64,000 bases of DNA from Symsagittifera roscoffensis (taxonomy: Eukaryota; Xenacoelomorpha; Acoela; Convolutidae). Shown piece by piece: positions 31,199 through 43,811 of the stretch (the stretch's first letter is position 1; each line of letters starts with the position of its first letter). A model generated the notes under the pieces. That model worked only from the letters and a program-made list of their open reading frames with translations. It ran no database searches and was not told where the DNA came from. Both the position numbers and the translations under genes were made by a program. Location of the stretch: positions 37,953,755 to 38,017,754 of the forward strand of contig NC_087066.1 of assembly GCF_963678635.1 (NCBI RefSeq), read 5' to 3'.

Positions 31199-34100
31199 TT
31201 ATAGGGGCATCGTCAGATGAGTCGACGATCTCGTAAATTGGGAAACTGACAAAGGGTTTCTTAGGTCGTACTGAATTGCTCCTACCCAGCGGATTTTTAT
31301 GGGTTTTTTTATGGGTATAGGTGTCAGTGTGGGTTCCTTAGATTTGGCAGGAATGATGCTAATTGGGCATTCTGGCATTGCGGGTTCAATTGGATGGTCG
31401 TCCAAAATCTCATGTTTTTTGTTATTCCGGTTGGTGTGAGGATTAGAGATAGTTTTATTGCGCTTGAAATCATTAATGCTATCCAAAACAATTCGATCAC
31501 TAAACATATCCACACAGGGAAACCTCTGCTATCCATATCCAGTCACCAACATCGGAGGTATCTGAGAGAATGAACATGGATTCATCGGAAGCTAGGTAAA
31601 CAGGGTTGTAGATTGTCTTTTTTAACGAGGAGTTTGTCTTGTAGAGTAATTCTTCGAGTTGTTGAAGAAATTTGTCCTGGTGTTGTTATCCGATGTGGCC
31701 ATCTTCATTTCTTTGCTGGTCTTCGTTCCGGGTTTTTTAGATGTGCGTGTTTTCCTCTGAACGCTTTGCACCTACTTCAATATCATAATTAGGAAAAATG
31801 GGACCGAGATCTTTGCTCTAAGAGAACGATCTTGAATGGATTTGAATTTGGCTCTTTTTGGTTTTCTGAAAGATGTTACCTTTAAATAGACTCTGGAGTG
31901 GCATTTTTGACGAGGAGAATTTTGAGGGGTTTTTTTAGTCTAATCTGTATCCTTTTTCCCGAGGCGATTGATTTTTCTTAGTAATAACGGTGTCCTTGTG
32001 GCCATCCTCAGCTCTGTGTTCGGCGTTTTAGTCTCAGGCTAGATCCTTACATAGTATTGATTTTCCTTTGTCTAAAATTCCATTGGATAATTTACAAGAC
32101 ACCAGTTGTTTCCAAATGGTATTTGGTTTTCTATTAAAAAGTATTTCGGAAGGAGAGCATTTAATTTTTGATTGGTCTGAAGCTAGAAAATTCCAATTAT
32201 CCCCTACTGTACAGGATAATAGTTTAATGTCAGTAGAATTGCAAAATAATTTATAGTCTTGACTGTTAAAACAAGTTGCGCGATCTACGCGGAGAGAGTA
32301 TGAATAACTTGTAGATAAATGTAATCTTGAAGAAAGTCTCTAATTGTGTCTATTGAGATAGATGTGGGGTGATTTTTGCTGATCGAAAATTTGAATGTCT
32401 ATCAAAATATAACAAAACATATTTGTTTGTGCCCCAACAGGAAACTAAAGGACCATTAATCTAAGTTAAGTTCTTTGTTAGTTTCAGACAGCAGAAGTAG
32501 ATTGCTTAATTTAATAACTTACCCATTTTAGTGTATTCTGAACAAATCATGCCGTGGAAATTTTTTTTTCTGTTTATGAGGCCACCAGATATATTGGGCT
32601 GAAAACTTCATTTCGAACTGGCCAGGGTGGACATAATGTAGAGTTTTCATCGTAGCATTTCTGAGAAGAAAACACAACAACAAGTTTACCAACCATATAT
32701 CATAATCGGTCGAATTCATGAAGGTCGCGTCGCGCACAAAATGATGGGAAGTGGACAATTAAAACTAATCGTCTCAACTTTGTTTTGAACTGCGTTAGCT
32801 ATAGGGCTCAACAATGGACCATCTTCAAATACGAGAGCTACCAGTTTGGCACTAAAAAGTATTTGAATCCATTAACGTTGCGATATTTTTAAGTTTTCGT
32901 GGTATTTATTCACAAGTTTTTCGTGCTCTGATAACAGCAAGAATTCTGAAGAAACATGAAAACCGGAAGTAAACGGATTTATTACAATTTTTCGAAATTT
33001 TTTCTTTCATGTGCACAGTCTTTACAGTTGTTCTATCTAAAGAAGAACTGATTAAGCTACGATTAAGAATTGAAAAAAAAAACTGAAAAAGTAGCAAAAG
33101 AAAATTTTATAGGATTAGTATCGGAGTAATCTAAAGGAAGGCATCTGAGTTACAAACTTTAATTGGATTTTGTCTCAACGTTCAAATTAAAAGAGTCGAG
33201 TTAATATTTTTAGAAAGGATTTGAAGAACTGTTTTTGATTATCTGAACAATAAAGTGCTCTATTAATTTTATCACTGGTTTCCACAATAAATTCTTCATC
33301 GTAAGGTGATGGAGTAAAATTTTTCCAGAGGGAACTCTTGAGATTAGTTTGGTGAAACCCATATCCTTGCCTGCCATGTGTTCAATTGTATAATCGTAAT
33401 ATTCATTGTTAGCAAAAAAAATGACCCGTCCAGTTAATCTACTGCGGTAGGTTTCATTTCCGTGAATTGATAAAATAGCGGAAAGTAGGGCTTTTTGATC
33501 TTTAATAACTCAAAAATCTAATCCATTCGTGTAATTCTTCTAATAGTTCACCGACAAAACAACCCCTAAAAATTCCACTTCAATGATGGAATGTTTAGAT
33601 TCAGGTAGATTTAAGAATCTTGAGCCAAAAAAACCGTCTTTCAATCGTTCCCGTGGAGTTAAACTGAAGATGCTCCTAGCTTGTTGTGTGATGAGTTGGT
33701 ATTTGTTGTGGTATAACGTTTTACATCAAAATGTGTAAATTTTTTTAAAGCTTACAAGTTCTTGTTTAATTCTCTCGAATGCTTTTGTATGGTCGTCATT
33801 TCAATGAAAACTAGATTTCTTGTTTAGTACAAGAAATAAACAGCTTCCCAGGCATGATAAATTTGGAACGTTTTTGATGTATTGATTGGTGGACCCGAAA
33901 AAAAAATTTTCAGGTTTTTTGAAGCTGGTCAATCTTTGATTGCTTTTGTTTTATAAATCAACGGAGAAATTCCTGATCTTGAATTTCTTAATCGAAGCCA
34001 TTCTGTTCCTTGTTGAAAGAAGTTATATTTCAACCATTTAACGACGAAATAATAGTCGTCTAAAAAATATTGTAATTCGGTTTTTTCGTTCTAAGAAGCT

Positions 34101-35077
34101 TTGGATGCAACTATTTTGTCGTCTAAGTAACAATTTGTAATTAGAATTTTTCCTAATGATGAGTCCATGACTCTAGCAAATTCGTTAGGCATATCGCCAA
34201 GTCCCACAAAACCAGTTGAACACTGATAAGTACCGGTAATATCGCCGCCTGCTATACGGAAGTTACACTGATTGCTAATAAATTTATCCAAAAAACAGTT
34301 GAATATAAGCGTTTCTTAAATATAAGTTAGTTAACCACACTTCTTGATTGAAATCATTTGAAGTTTGTACTGCTACTTTATCTAAAAGTTCGAGAATTTT
34401 CGGCATTTGCTATCTGTTTTTGTAAATTTGCTTGTCGATAAGCTTAGAGTCTTGTACTATTTTGATTGTTTTGTCATTATTACAAGTAAATACAATTGGG
34501 CTAATGAGTCAAAATTTATCACATTCTCCCATTTTTTCTAATGTGTCTTTCGAACTTGAGCCAATTCATTTCGGTTTTGACAAAATCGAGTAGATAAATG
34601 GCAACGCGTCTACTTTTTATTGAATCAATTTTAGTGGTTCTTGGAATTGAGTAATTTCTATCTGGTTTTTTATTTTTCCAATCCAAAGGAATATTTGTTT
34701 GAAGTTCTTTGAAATATGTTCGATCTGCGTCTTTTCCGGTGGTAGAAAAAAAATTAAAGGCATACAGATTTTATTGGTCTGGAACTGATTTTATTGGTCT
34801 AATTTTATAACTTTTAGTCATCTTTATATGGTTGGTTATCCCTTTTTCATCTATCAATACAACGTTTGGTGCCTCCAGATTTTGTAAGGTTTCTGTCAGT
34901 AGTTTTCTCTGTATATCTGAGTTTTTCATATTTTTTTATTAAAACATCCATCATCAATTTCTCCTCTCTGACGGTTATGTCACACTTTTTCGACATTTCA
35001 GCTGAAGCACCCCAGAGTTGTTTGATTGCGTCATGATAAAATGTTACTTTGTTACAGTTAATTCTACTTATATACAA
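31199..35077 (-). pseudogene. Element D: decayed Ty3/gypsy pol
   Basis: Pieces in pol order on the minus strand: RT (about 34.7-33.9 kb, with GGDITGTYQ, GLGDMPNEFARVMDS and YLDD near 34100-34260), RNase H end (AGKDMGF near 33360), YDEEFIVE-type linker near 33290, integrase zinc region (HYVHPGQFE and YIWWPH near 32590-32640), integrase end (NRKPNTIWK near 32110) and a charged tail (31536-31199). Frames change many times. I see no LTRs, gag or protease. It is related to element A's lineage rather than to B and C, judging by the linker and integrase end. Confidence 0.8.
34091..34291 (-). pseudogene. Element D RT palm fragment
   Basis: 67 codons still open: NFRIAGGDITGTYQ, then GLGDMPNEFARVM and a YLDD box followed by KIVAS. 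The YLDD pair is the metal-binding RT active site. It is flanked by frame breaks on both sides. Confidence 0.85.
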
Positions 35078-35432
35078 TCAAAAGAATAAAAGAACAAAAG
35101 TGATTTAAACTGAAAGTTAAAACATTTAAAAAGTGACAGAGCATTCTCTCCCCCGGAGAGAATGAAAGTATCAAGGTCATAACGTAAATGAACTGCTAAG
35201 TCAAATAAGATTAAGATTCAGCTAAGTAAGCTAAGTGCATAAGTGAAATCACATCAATAGCTACAATAACCTTTAAGATACCCTAGAAGCTGATTTCACT
35301 CTCCTCGATGTAAAAAAAAAGGTGAAATATGGAAATATTTGGACTAATTAGTTTCAAGATTGAGGCAATGTTTTTATGAATTTTTTGAAAATAAAAAAAC
35401 ATCACGCCATTTTTTATGGCTAAGTTTGCTAC
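35078..35432. other. Intron 2 start
   Basis: Intronic sequence directly downstream of exon 2 on the minus strand. The donor is CAG|GTAGCA at 35433/35432. No gene or element is recognised here. Confidence 0.5.
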
Positions 35433-35782
35433 CTGATTGATTAGTGTCACAGTTTGAGAATATCCAGCAGACATCTTTGCTCCTCGATCTCCAACTGGAC
35501 ACAACTTGTTCCTGTTCATGTCTCGACTCCTCCGTGGCGCTTCGAACGTAGAAATAGGGTCGGTTAACAGTCGCTTCGGGAGATGCAAACACCGTCCAGT
35601 TCAGACAATTTCTAAGCTCTTTTTCTGCATAGACTTCGTATAGATCGTGTCTTGCCGACGGCTCCGACGCAATGAAAGCCCAAATTTGATGCTTTGGTCG
35701 CAATTGAAGGTAATTTTTTTTCCGAATAGCCGCCACGAAGTTCATAGATCCGCGACTCTCTCCGATTAGAAGTAGATCATAT
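35433..35782 (-). CDS. Fucosyltransferase exon 2 (N-terminal half of catalytic domain)
   Basis: 350 bp, 116 whole codons. The order YDLLLIG, RPKHQIWAFIASEPSARH, LNWTVFASPEATVNRPY and then DVCWIFSNCDTNQS follows the GT10 N-terminal domain: the acceptor-side strand, the Q.W....EsP block, the NWT..yr.ds block and the SNC block. The acceptor TTCTTAG is at 35783-35789. The donor CAG|GTAGCA leaves phase 1, which joins exon 3 to form an Asp codon (SDRQAF). The NWT sequon and a NQS sequence are possible N-glycosylation sites. Confidence 0.9.
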
Positions 35783-36079
35783 CTAAGAACCAGCAAATAT
35801 CCAAAAAGTCTCACAAACACTGGAAAAAAAATCAAATTCGAATACCATAGCATAGACTTTAACTTTTGTTAACGCCCTCTTGAATGCTGTTACAAAAATT
35901 TAAATGAAGTGTACGAAAACACTTGCAATACAAAACAAGAAAGTCGCAAAAACGAAAAAAAATCGAAAAAAAAAATCAAAAAATGAAAAAACTAGATCCT
36001 ATCAAAATGAGTAATGCTAGTTTTGAAGCAAAAACATGCCAAGACAATAAAATATGTAATAAGCATCTGAAGAAGTTAA
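35783..36079. other. Intron 1, 3' part
   Basis: AT-rich intronic sequence with poly-A runs and no recognised feature apart from the acceptor. Confidence 0.5.
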
Positions 36080-37920
36080 TCGAGCGGTAGAAAAGCAGAA
36101 AACACTTTAGCAGAAACCCTTTAAGAAGAAAATAAACAACAAGACTGAGTCTTACCAAAAAATAACAAATCCCCCTCGCCCTCTAACACATACAAACACA
36201 AAATTTTATTTGCAAATCTAATGAAACAATATGAAGCCACTAAGCCGGTATAATATAGGCCGAAACCAATAAAGCCAAAAAAGCCGCAAAAAATTTAAGA
36301 CTAATGAAAATTTATTAGGTCCCCTTCAACCTCAAACACACGCACCCACAAAAGTTTTTCTGTTCGTCTGAAAACGCAAGGTGATGACACTAAAACTATA
36401 ACTCTTACGAAAAAATCAAGCTCAAAAAAGGTAAAGAAAAAAGACAAAAAGGGAAAAAACTATGGTCGTTGAAAAATTCTCTTAAGATTTTAGCAAATTG
36501 TGTGATCCAGAGGTGAGCATAAAAATTACACTGTACGTAAAACGAATCAACAGAAGATGACTAAGCCGATAAAACGCCGAATCCCAATGGGCAGAAAAAA
36601 TTTTAAGCGAAAAAAACCAACAATGAAATTACAAACAAGAGAAGTAAATCAAAACACTAAAAGCAACTACAATAAGAAAATCGTATCACAAGAAAAACAA
36701 TTTAACGATCTGGCAACTAAGCTGACAAAACACCAGCAAACAAATTAAAGGCCGACCCTTTTTGGAATGTAATAGTTCCCGTTTTAAAAACAGGCCCTGT
36801 CAGATTCAAACCTTAGCCGTCTCAGGCGTATTCGCTACCTCCTGACCAAGTGTACCGTAGACGAAAAAAAAAACTCGAATTGATTTTGAACTGAATCTAA
36901 GTATACCATTTCTAGTTTTGACTATTCTGTGAACAAAATATTTACGGGAAAAAAATCTAGTATCGCAAGTCTAATAAAATAGCCCACAGACAGTTGGAAA
37001 AAATCAATAAACACAAGGTAACAGATAAAAATACTCTCTTGTTTTAGAAAAAAATTTAAAGAAAAACTTAGCGAACTGAATATATGCCAAATCACCTGAA
37101 AAACAAGGAAGCCAAAACACCAGAACCCATCAACAATGCTTCAATACAATAGACGGAACCATCAGCAGGGGAACGGTCGACGCTCGTCAAAAGATTCCAA
37201 GTGAGGCCATTAAGCCGATATACTTTGGTCCTGAAGTCTATAAAGCCGGAAATAAAACGAAAAAAGTAGAAACAAAAAAAGCCGAAAAAAAGTTGCCATG
37301 AAAAAGTTTAACCTATAGTATTTATATAGATTTTAGCAGTTTGCGCGATCCAGTAGGCGTAAAAAATATGTTTACCTTGAAGCGACTCAGAATTAGGTCA
37401 GTAAGCCGATAAAAAATAACCCAAAATCTTCTGGACAAAAAAAGTTTTTGAGCAAAAATCAAATCATAAAAATTATACGAAGTCAAGAAATTACAAGCAG
37501 CAGAAGTAAATCAAAACACTAAAATCAATACAAGGTGAAAAGCGTGTAACAAAAACCATTTAGATTGAGAAGCCAAAAATTTTCTTCATGAAAATTTTAA
37601 CAAGCAATTCTTATGCGAAATTCGAGGCTGTCTGATATCAATTTCTAGACTCGAAAAAAACTGTCTTTAATCGCAAAAAAGCTTCGCTCAACAAAATAAC
37701 TCAGAAACTACAAAAACGGACTATGCTTAGTCAGGCTGGATAGCCTTTTATAGATCCTCTGCGAATCGCAAAAACGAAAGTTTTCATATTTATGATTATG
37801 ATGATTCTTTATTATGATTATGATATTTTTTGTTATTACATTATTATTGTTATTACGGTTTTTTTTATGAATATGATTTGAAATTTTTTTATTATTAGAA
37901 ATGATGATTTTTTATTAAAA
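36080..37920 (+). repeat. 1841-bp head-to-tail duplication, copy 1
   Basis: It begins tcgagcggtagaaaagc and ends atgattttttattaaaa. The next base starts the same sequence again. The only differences I noticed from copy 2 are a handful of single-base changes and one base lost from an A-run. The content is non-coding: dispersed repeat motifs with aagccgata, a tRNA-like stretch, and a gattatgat microsatellite-like tail. The same lysine-rich 63-codon frame occurs in both copies but has repeat-like composition. Confidence 0.95.
36795..36860 (-). other. tRNA-like stretch (possible SINE head)
   Basis: The minus strand has TTGGTCAGGAGGTAGCG, resembling an A-box, and GGTTTGAATCT (36812-36802), close to the B-box GGTTCGAATCC, about 35 bases apart. 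The stems are imperfect, so this is a decayed tRNA or tRNA-derived SINE head rather than a functional tRNA gene. It is duplicated at 38636-38701. Confidence 0.45.
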
Positions 37921-39760
37921 TCGAGCGGTAGAAAAGCAGAAAACACTTTAGCAGAAACCCTTTAAGAAGAAAATAAACAACAAGACTGAGTCTTACCAAA
38001 AAATAACAAATCCCCCTCGCCCTCTAACACATACAAACACAAAACTTTATTTGCAAATCTAATGAAACAATATGAAGCCACTAAGCCGGTATAATATAGG
38101 CCGAAACCAATAGAGCCAAAAAAGCCGCAAAAAATTTAAGACTAATGAAAATTTATTAGGTCCCCTTCAACCTCAAACACACGCACCCACAAAAGTTTTT
38201 CTGTTCGTCTGAAAACGCAAGGTGATGACACTAAAACTATAACTCTTACGAAAAAATCAAGCTCAAAAAAGGTAAAGAAAAAAGACAAAAAGGGAAAAAA
38301 CTATGGTCGTTGAAAAATTCTCTTAAGATTTTAGCAAATTGTGTGATCCAGAGGTGAGCATAAAAATTACACTGTACGTAAAACGAATCAACAGAAGATG
38401 ACTAAGCCGATAAAACGCCGAATCCCAATGGGCAGAAAAAATTTTAAGCGAAAAAAACCAACAATGAAATTACAAACAAGAGAAGTAAATCAAAACACTA
38501 AAAGCAACTACAATAAGAAAATCGTATCACAAGAAAAACAATTTAACGATCTGGCAACTAAGCTGACAAAACACCAGCAAACAAATTAAAGGCCGAACCT
38601 TTTTGGAATGTAATAGTTCCCGTTTTAAAAACAGGCCCTGTCAGATTCAAACCTTAGCCGTCTCAGGCGTATTCGCTACCTCCTGACCAAGTGTACCGTA
38701 GACGAAAAAAAAAACTCGAATTGATTTTGAACTGAATCTAAGTATACCATTTCTAGTTTTGACTATTCTGTGAACAAAATAGTTACGGGAAAAAAATCTA
38801 GTATCGCAAGTCTAATAAAATAGCCCACAGACAGTTGGAAAAAATCAATAAACACAAGGTAACAGATAAAAATACTCTCTTGTTTTAAAAAAAATTTAAA
38901 GAAAAACTTAGCGAACTGAATATATGCCAAATCACCTGAAAAACAAGGAAGCCAAAACACCAGAACCCATCAACAATGCTTCAATACAATAGACGGAACC
39001 ATCAGCAGGGGAACGGTCGACGCTCGTCAAAAGATTCAAAGTGAGGCCATTAAGCCGATATACTTTGGTCCTGAAGTCTATAAAGCCGGAAATAAAACGA
39101 AAAAAGTAGAAACAAAAAAAGCCGAAAAAAAGTTGCCATGAAAAAGTTTAACCTATAGTATTTATATAGATTTTAGCAGTTTGCGCGATCCAGTAGGCGT
39201 AAAAAATATGTTTACCTTGAAGCGACTCAGAATTAGGTCAGTAAGCCGATAAAAAATAACCCAAAATCTTCTGGACAAAAAAAGTTTTTGAGCAAAAATC
39301 AAATCATAAAAATTATACGAAGTCAAGAAATTACAAGCAGCAGAAGTAAATCAAAACACTAAAATCAATACAAGGTGAAAAGCGTGTAACAAAAACCATT
39401 TAGATTGAGAAGCCAAAAATTTTCTTCATGAAAATTTTAACAAGCAATTCTTATGCGAAATTCGAGGCTGTCTGATATCAATTTCTAGACTCGAAAAAAA
39501 CTGTCTTTAATCGCAAAAAAGCTTCGCTCAACAAAATAACTCAGAAACTACAAAAACGGACTATGCTTAGTCAGGCTGGATAGCCTTTTATAGATCCTCT
39601 GCGAATCGCAAAAACGAAAGTTTTCATATTTATGATTATGATGATTCTTTATTATGATTATGATATTTTTTGTTATTACATTATTATTGTTATTACGGTT
39701 TTTTTTATGAATATGATTTGAAATTTTTTTATTATTAGAAATGATGATTTTTTATTAAAA
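37921..39760 (+). repeat. 1840-bp head-to-tail duplication, copy 2
   Basis: Second copy of 36080-37920, ending at attaaaa before ttatgattaccatg. The near-identity points to a very recent duplication or an assembly duplication. It lies wholly within intron 1 of the fucosyltransferase gene. Confidence 0.95.
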
Positions 39761-39889
39761 TTATGATTACCATGATTATTATTTTTATTTGGTAATGATT
39801 ATTTTTACAATTATAACTGTTCTGAATAATATGATTATGATTATTCATATGTTTTGAATCTTTAGGTCTTTTTTCTATGCGTTTGGCTT

Positions 39890-40615
39890 CTCCTACAACA
39901 TAACTATGAGTAAGAACTCAAAAAGACTTCTTCATGGCGCTGAACGTGTCTACTCTATAGTCGAAATCCCTACAAATTGATAGCCATGCAGGTCCCCAAA
40001 GCTGGTCAAACAAAAACAAATGCGGGGCCGGAAAAAGAATATGCCAAACGCTGATAAAAAAATTCAGCAAGAGTTTAACAAACGCAAAATACAATCATGT
40101 GGACACCAATCCAAGTACATGATAAATCAACATACACTGTAGGGATGCTCGCGTCAGAAGATACTATCAAGTTGTCAGACAACTACTACTCGTTTTTGGT
40201 TCAACTAAAATGGTTGCAAAACCTCCTAGCAATAGATCCTCACTTGATGAGTCAACTTTCAAAAATTATCGAAGATCCACGTTACTCTCCATAAGTATTC
40301 AAACTGCAGCATACACTAATGATATCTCCCTTGCCATCCCGTGGTGACTCCAAAAAAATGATGAGGCGAGGCGTTTGGCTTCTCGCACAAAATATCTATG
40401 ACTAAGAACTCAAAAGAGTCTTTTTCACGGCGCTGAACGTGTGTAAACTCTGTAAAAATTCCTGTAAACTGACAGCTACGCAAGCCTTAACACTGGTCAA
40501 ACAAAAACAATTGCAGGACCAGATAAAAAAACGCAAACGCTGATAGAACAAAAAAAACGTTCAGCAAGAGTTTACCAAACGCAAGTTCGAATCATGCGGA
40601 CACCAGTCCCGTAGA
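39890..40615 (+). repeat. Two direct repeats of about 230 bp, 490 bp apart
   Basis: aagaactcaaaa, then cggcgctgaacgtgt, ctggtcaaacaaaaaca, aacgctgata, and cagcaagagttta.caaacgcaa, catg.ggacacca(g/a)tcc occur in the same order at 39912-40115 and 40402-40605. The intervening segment has a 66-codon frame (40097-40294) of unknown nature. The repeats may be ends of the BEL/Pao remnant that follows, but no LTR boundary is clear. Confidence 0.65.
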
Positions 40616-40739
40616 GGTTGAAATAAGTTACACAATCTCGAACGACCATTCAACAAAAATAACATCAAAAAAGTTACTGTACATGATCAAACTCGAAGTT
40701 TTCATAGTTTTCTTCAGTGCTGAATTTTCAACATTGGAC

Positions 40740-40840
40740 AGTTGCTATATCAGACAGTTGCTCTAACCTCTGTGATTGAGGTTTGAATCTCGCCATGATT
40801 GACAACACCGCAACTAGTGTTGTTAAAAAACAGGCCCCGA
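40740..40840 (+). other. B-box-containing tRNA-like stretch
   Basis: gaggtttgaatctcgcc near 40778 matches the tRNA B-box pattern and is preceded by a gctctaacctctgtgattg segment that resembles an anticodon arm. Downstream, aaaaaacaggcccc is shared with the sequence next to the tRNA-like stretch at 36795 (opposite relation). It is probably a tRNA-derived SINE fragment. Confidence 0.35.
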
Positions 40841-40959
40841 TAAAAATTTCTTCGAACTTCAATGAACTCGAATAGAGAGTCGGGTTAATCACAATCACCA
40901 TCGATAGATTTAAAAACTGAACAAGAATCCTTCCATGCCATTAGGCCTGGAGAACATTT

Positions 40960-42560
40960 AAGATTGAGGCCAATCCAGCTTCTTCATAGTGCTGAAGATC
41001 TGTACCTTAAAGAAGCATCTAAATTTCATGGTGCGTCAATCAAAAAAATGTTGCTAGTAGGTCCCGAACTGCTGCAAAATTTTGTTTTTGTTCCTCTCCG
41101 TTTTTGTCAACATCAAAAGTCCGTATCGGTTGTTATTCAAGGATTTAACTTACAAGTCGCAATCCTACTAGAGGACCAACCTTTTCTTCTTTTTCTGCGG
41201 TGGTAAGACCCCAAAGGCAATGTGGTTGAGCAGCAATACACTAGATAGTTCTTTGGTGCGAAAGATTTGCCGTCAAGTGCAAATTAGGCTTTGCAACGTA
41301 CTGCAATAGATAATCAGGAATTGTTTTGTGACGAAGCGTCGGCACTTCTAGCGATAAGTTATATGGACGACTATTAGATTCCCTTGAGGATCTGGATGTT
41401 GCATTTTAATTGACCCAAGAGTGAAGGACTTTTCAGCACTAGGTGGATTTAAGTTAACCAAGCTAATAAAAAATATACACAAAACTAACAATATTGTAAG
41501 GCCGCCCAAAAACGCTCCAAATCAAGGAAAGGAAGATTTTTTAAAATGTGAAAAACGTGCTTATTTGTTTTTGGTCTACATTGAGAACATATCGACGACA
41601 CTTTGGTCTTAGGTCGTGGTTTCAACCGTGAGTTTAAAACAGTGTTAACATTTGTATCTTCAGTTTTCAACCCCCATAGGTTTCGTAGCAGCCTACAATG
41701 TGAGCTCGATAACTGTTGAAAAAAATGGCACACTCATGGCCAACAATGAGAAGATGAACACCCATTGATATCGGGTCAAACATTTTAACCTGGCTCTCTG
41801 GTTTGCAATAGCTCAGGAAAATGAGTTTTTATAATATTTATTTCACGGCAGTTGAATGTGTCAAATTACATATGTTCGTTGACAGCTCAGGAGATGTTTG
41901 TGTGATGTAGCTTCTGTTCGTCTACGTATGAAGGCCTCATTTGTTTCATTCGTCTTTAGGAAAACAAAATTTGTACTTTAAAAACGCCAAAGCTTCCAAT
42001 CCAAAGCTTGAACTCCAAGCTGCATCACTTGCTACCCACTTGAAAAAGATATTCTCAAGGCTCCAACACTTCTTGTCTCAAACTACTGTGAAGATGGATG
42101 GCACCACTGTGTTCCAGTGGTTGAACTTGGATAAAAAGCAACCATATTCGTGGCAAATAGGACTGGAGAAATTCTAGAAAGTACTACCGTGGACCAGTGG
42201 TTCCACGTCTCGAATGGGGACAACACTTCCGATAGAAAAACAGGAGGAACCTCAGCGGATTCCTTAAAAACGAGCAGCTGGGTTATCGGCTGGTCCCAGG
42301 TGTGACCTCAATGAGAGCTTAGAACGAGCCTCTAATTTTCCAAATCTAAGCAAAAACAAAAAGAGCCAACCTGCTAATCATTTGTTTTAGGCCGCAATGT
42401 ACTAGCTGCCCTTTTCTATCTCTTTCTAGAAGCACTTCGACCAGCGAAACCAACATATAGGAGCGCAAAGCTGCACCAACGCAACTGTTGGCTTCGAGAC
42501 TATATGCTTGCTCTGAAAAAACGCAGTAAGTGGCACTTCGATATTTGAAAACAAGGAATT
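40960..42560 (+). pseudogene. Decayed BEL/Pao-type pol
   Basis: Plus-strand pieces follow BEL/Pao order. There is an RT start with LVGPELLQNF followed by VPLRF and VAILLEDQ near 41060-41180, then FGAKDLPSS near 41250, a YMDDY box near 41359, and an RNase H-like piece (NPKLELQAASLATHL, then KMDGTTVFQWLN) at 41998-42130. A tail near 42190-42280 resembles the linker. Frames change repeatedly and no LTRs, gag or integrase are recognised. It sits in intron 1, antisense to the host gene. Confidence 0.75.
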
Positions 42561-43575
42561 TGGTGTGAATTGCTTGAAAACGCAGCCACTACCAAGGGGA
42601 CACCCTTTGTTTTAAAACCCTTAATTACGGAAAAGATATTATAGCCCGACTTGCCGTAATCCCGACCTGCTCCGTGGAATCATTAACTGGCGTGATGTCA
42701 CCTGGCGTGAAAAATAAAATTATACTTTCTTAGACAGAAAAAAGAGCCTCCATTTACCTGTTTTTCCGATTGAGTTTAGTTTGCCATCAAAATTTTCAGA
42801 AATTTTTGTAATTGTTGAGAAATTTGTGATTTCTCAAGTTACGTAGAAAATTAGCACATTATATTTTTTGGATGTTGTTTATTTAAAGGTCTTTCTGTTT
42901 AATTTGCCGCTAATAAACAGATGTTGCTGCCACTCTAATTTTTCGATTCAGATAGGTTTTCAACGGAAAGCTGGCAGAACTTGATTTTTTCTTCATTATG
43001 TTTTCTAAGCAAAAACATAGCCCACAGAAAAAAACTGACTTGTCTTTGGAAAAAACGTCTCTTTTCTAAAAGACATATAGATGGTCTTAAAACTCTTTGA
43101 ATTTCAAGGAAATTTTAAGACTGGCACTTTTTCGATAAAACTAACTCAAATTGTTTAATCGAAATGAATTGAGCTGAACTAGAAAAAAAAATCAGAAATG
43201 AAACCGCAAAAAAATAATCATGCGCCTAACAAGTTTTAAAAAAAATTATTTAAAAAAAGGCAAAAAGAATCATCGAAACCTATATGTGAGCCAAAATTAC
43301 TTGATTACTTGACTTTATGAAAACAACGCATGAGAAGATATTTTATAAACTTCATTTGTGTTTTCATTTTTCGGACTTATCATTTCCCTCTGAACTGATC
43401 GCTTAAAAAAGTTCGAAAAAAATGCTTTAAATCAATTTTAGCACTTGTTTTATAATTGATGCTGTTTTTGGAGATTTTGGAAGATTAGTTTCATGCCCAA
43501 TAAGCATGATAATGCCATATAAGGAGATCTCAATTGAACAAATAATATTGAGAAAAAGATAAAGAAAGGAAATAA
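42561..43575. other. Intron 1, 5' part
   Basis: Non-coding AT-rich sequence. No gene, RNA or repeat boundary is recognised up to the MITE at 43576. Confidence 0.5.
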
Positions 43576-43778
43576 CATTACGGAGGCCAAAATGTGTATT
43601 TCGTGAATTGTAAGCTGATTCAGCCACAAGGACGTTCTCTTTGCTTTTTTTTTGTTTTTTCGTTTTCTTTTATCATTTTGGCAAAGATTGAACATTTTTA
43701 AAGGCTTAACTCTGAAATCCAGCGACTTACACATACTAAATTGTGCGCCTATCCAGTGCACAGGTTGGCCTCATAATG
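43576..43778. mobile_element. 203-bp MITE sharing ends with the 1.2-kb TIR element
   Basis: The left end is cattacggaggccaaaatgtg and the right end reads gcacaggttggcctcataatg, its imperfect complement. Subterminal tgtaagctgattcagcc matches tgtaagcggattcaac of 15852-17051, and the right-hand palindrome attgtgcgcctatccagtgc is shared exactly. It is therefore an internally deleted relative. It ends only 33 bp from the donor of intron 1. Confidence 0.75.
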
Positions 43779-43811
43779 AGGGTGTTTGTAAGATTCGACC
43801 GCTTGAAATAC

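Noticed and set aside
30144-35077. Idea that element B is nested inside element D
   Set aside because: The sequence left of B (18443-18662) is fucosyltransferase exon and intron, not element D, and the target duplication joins intron to intron.
36557-36748. 63-codon Lys/Thr-rich plus-strand frame, duplicated at 38398-38589
   Set aside because: It is identical in the second copy only because the whole 1.84-kb block is duplicated. It is low complexity and part of a dispersed repeat, with no domain.
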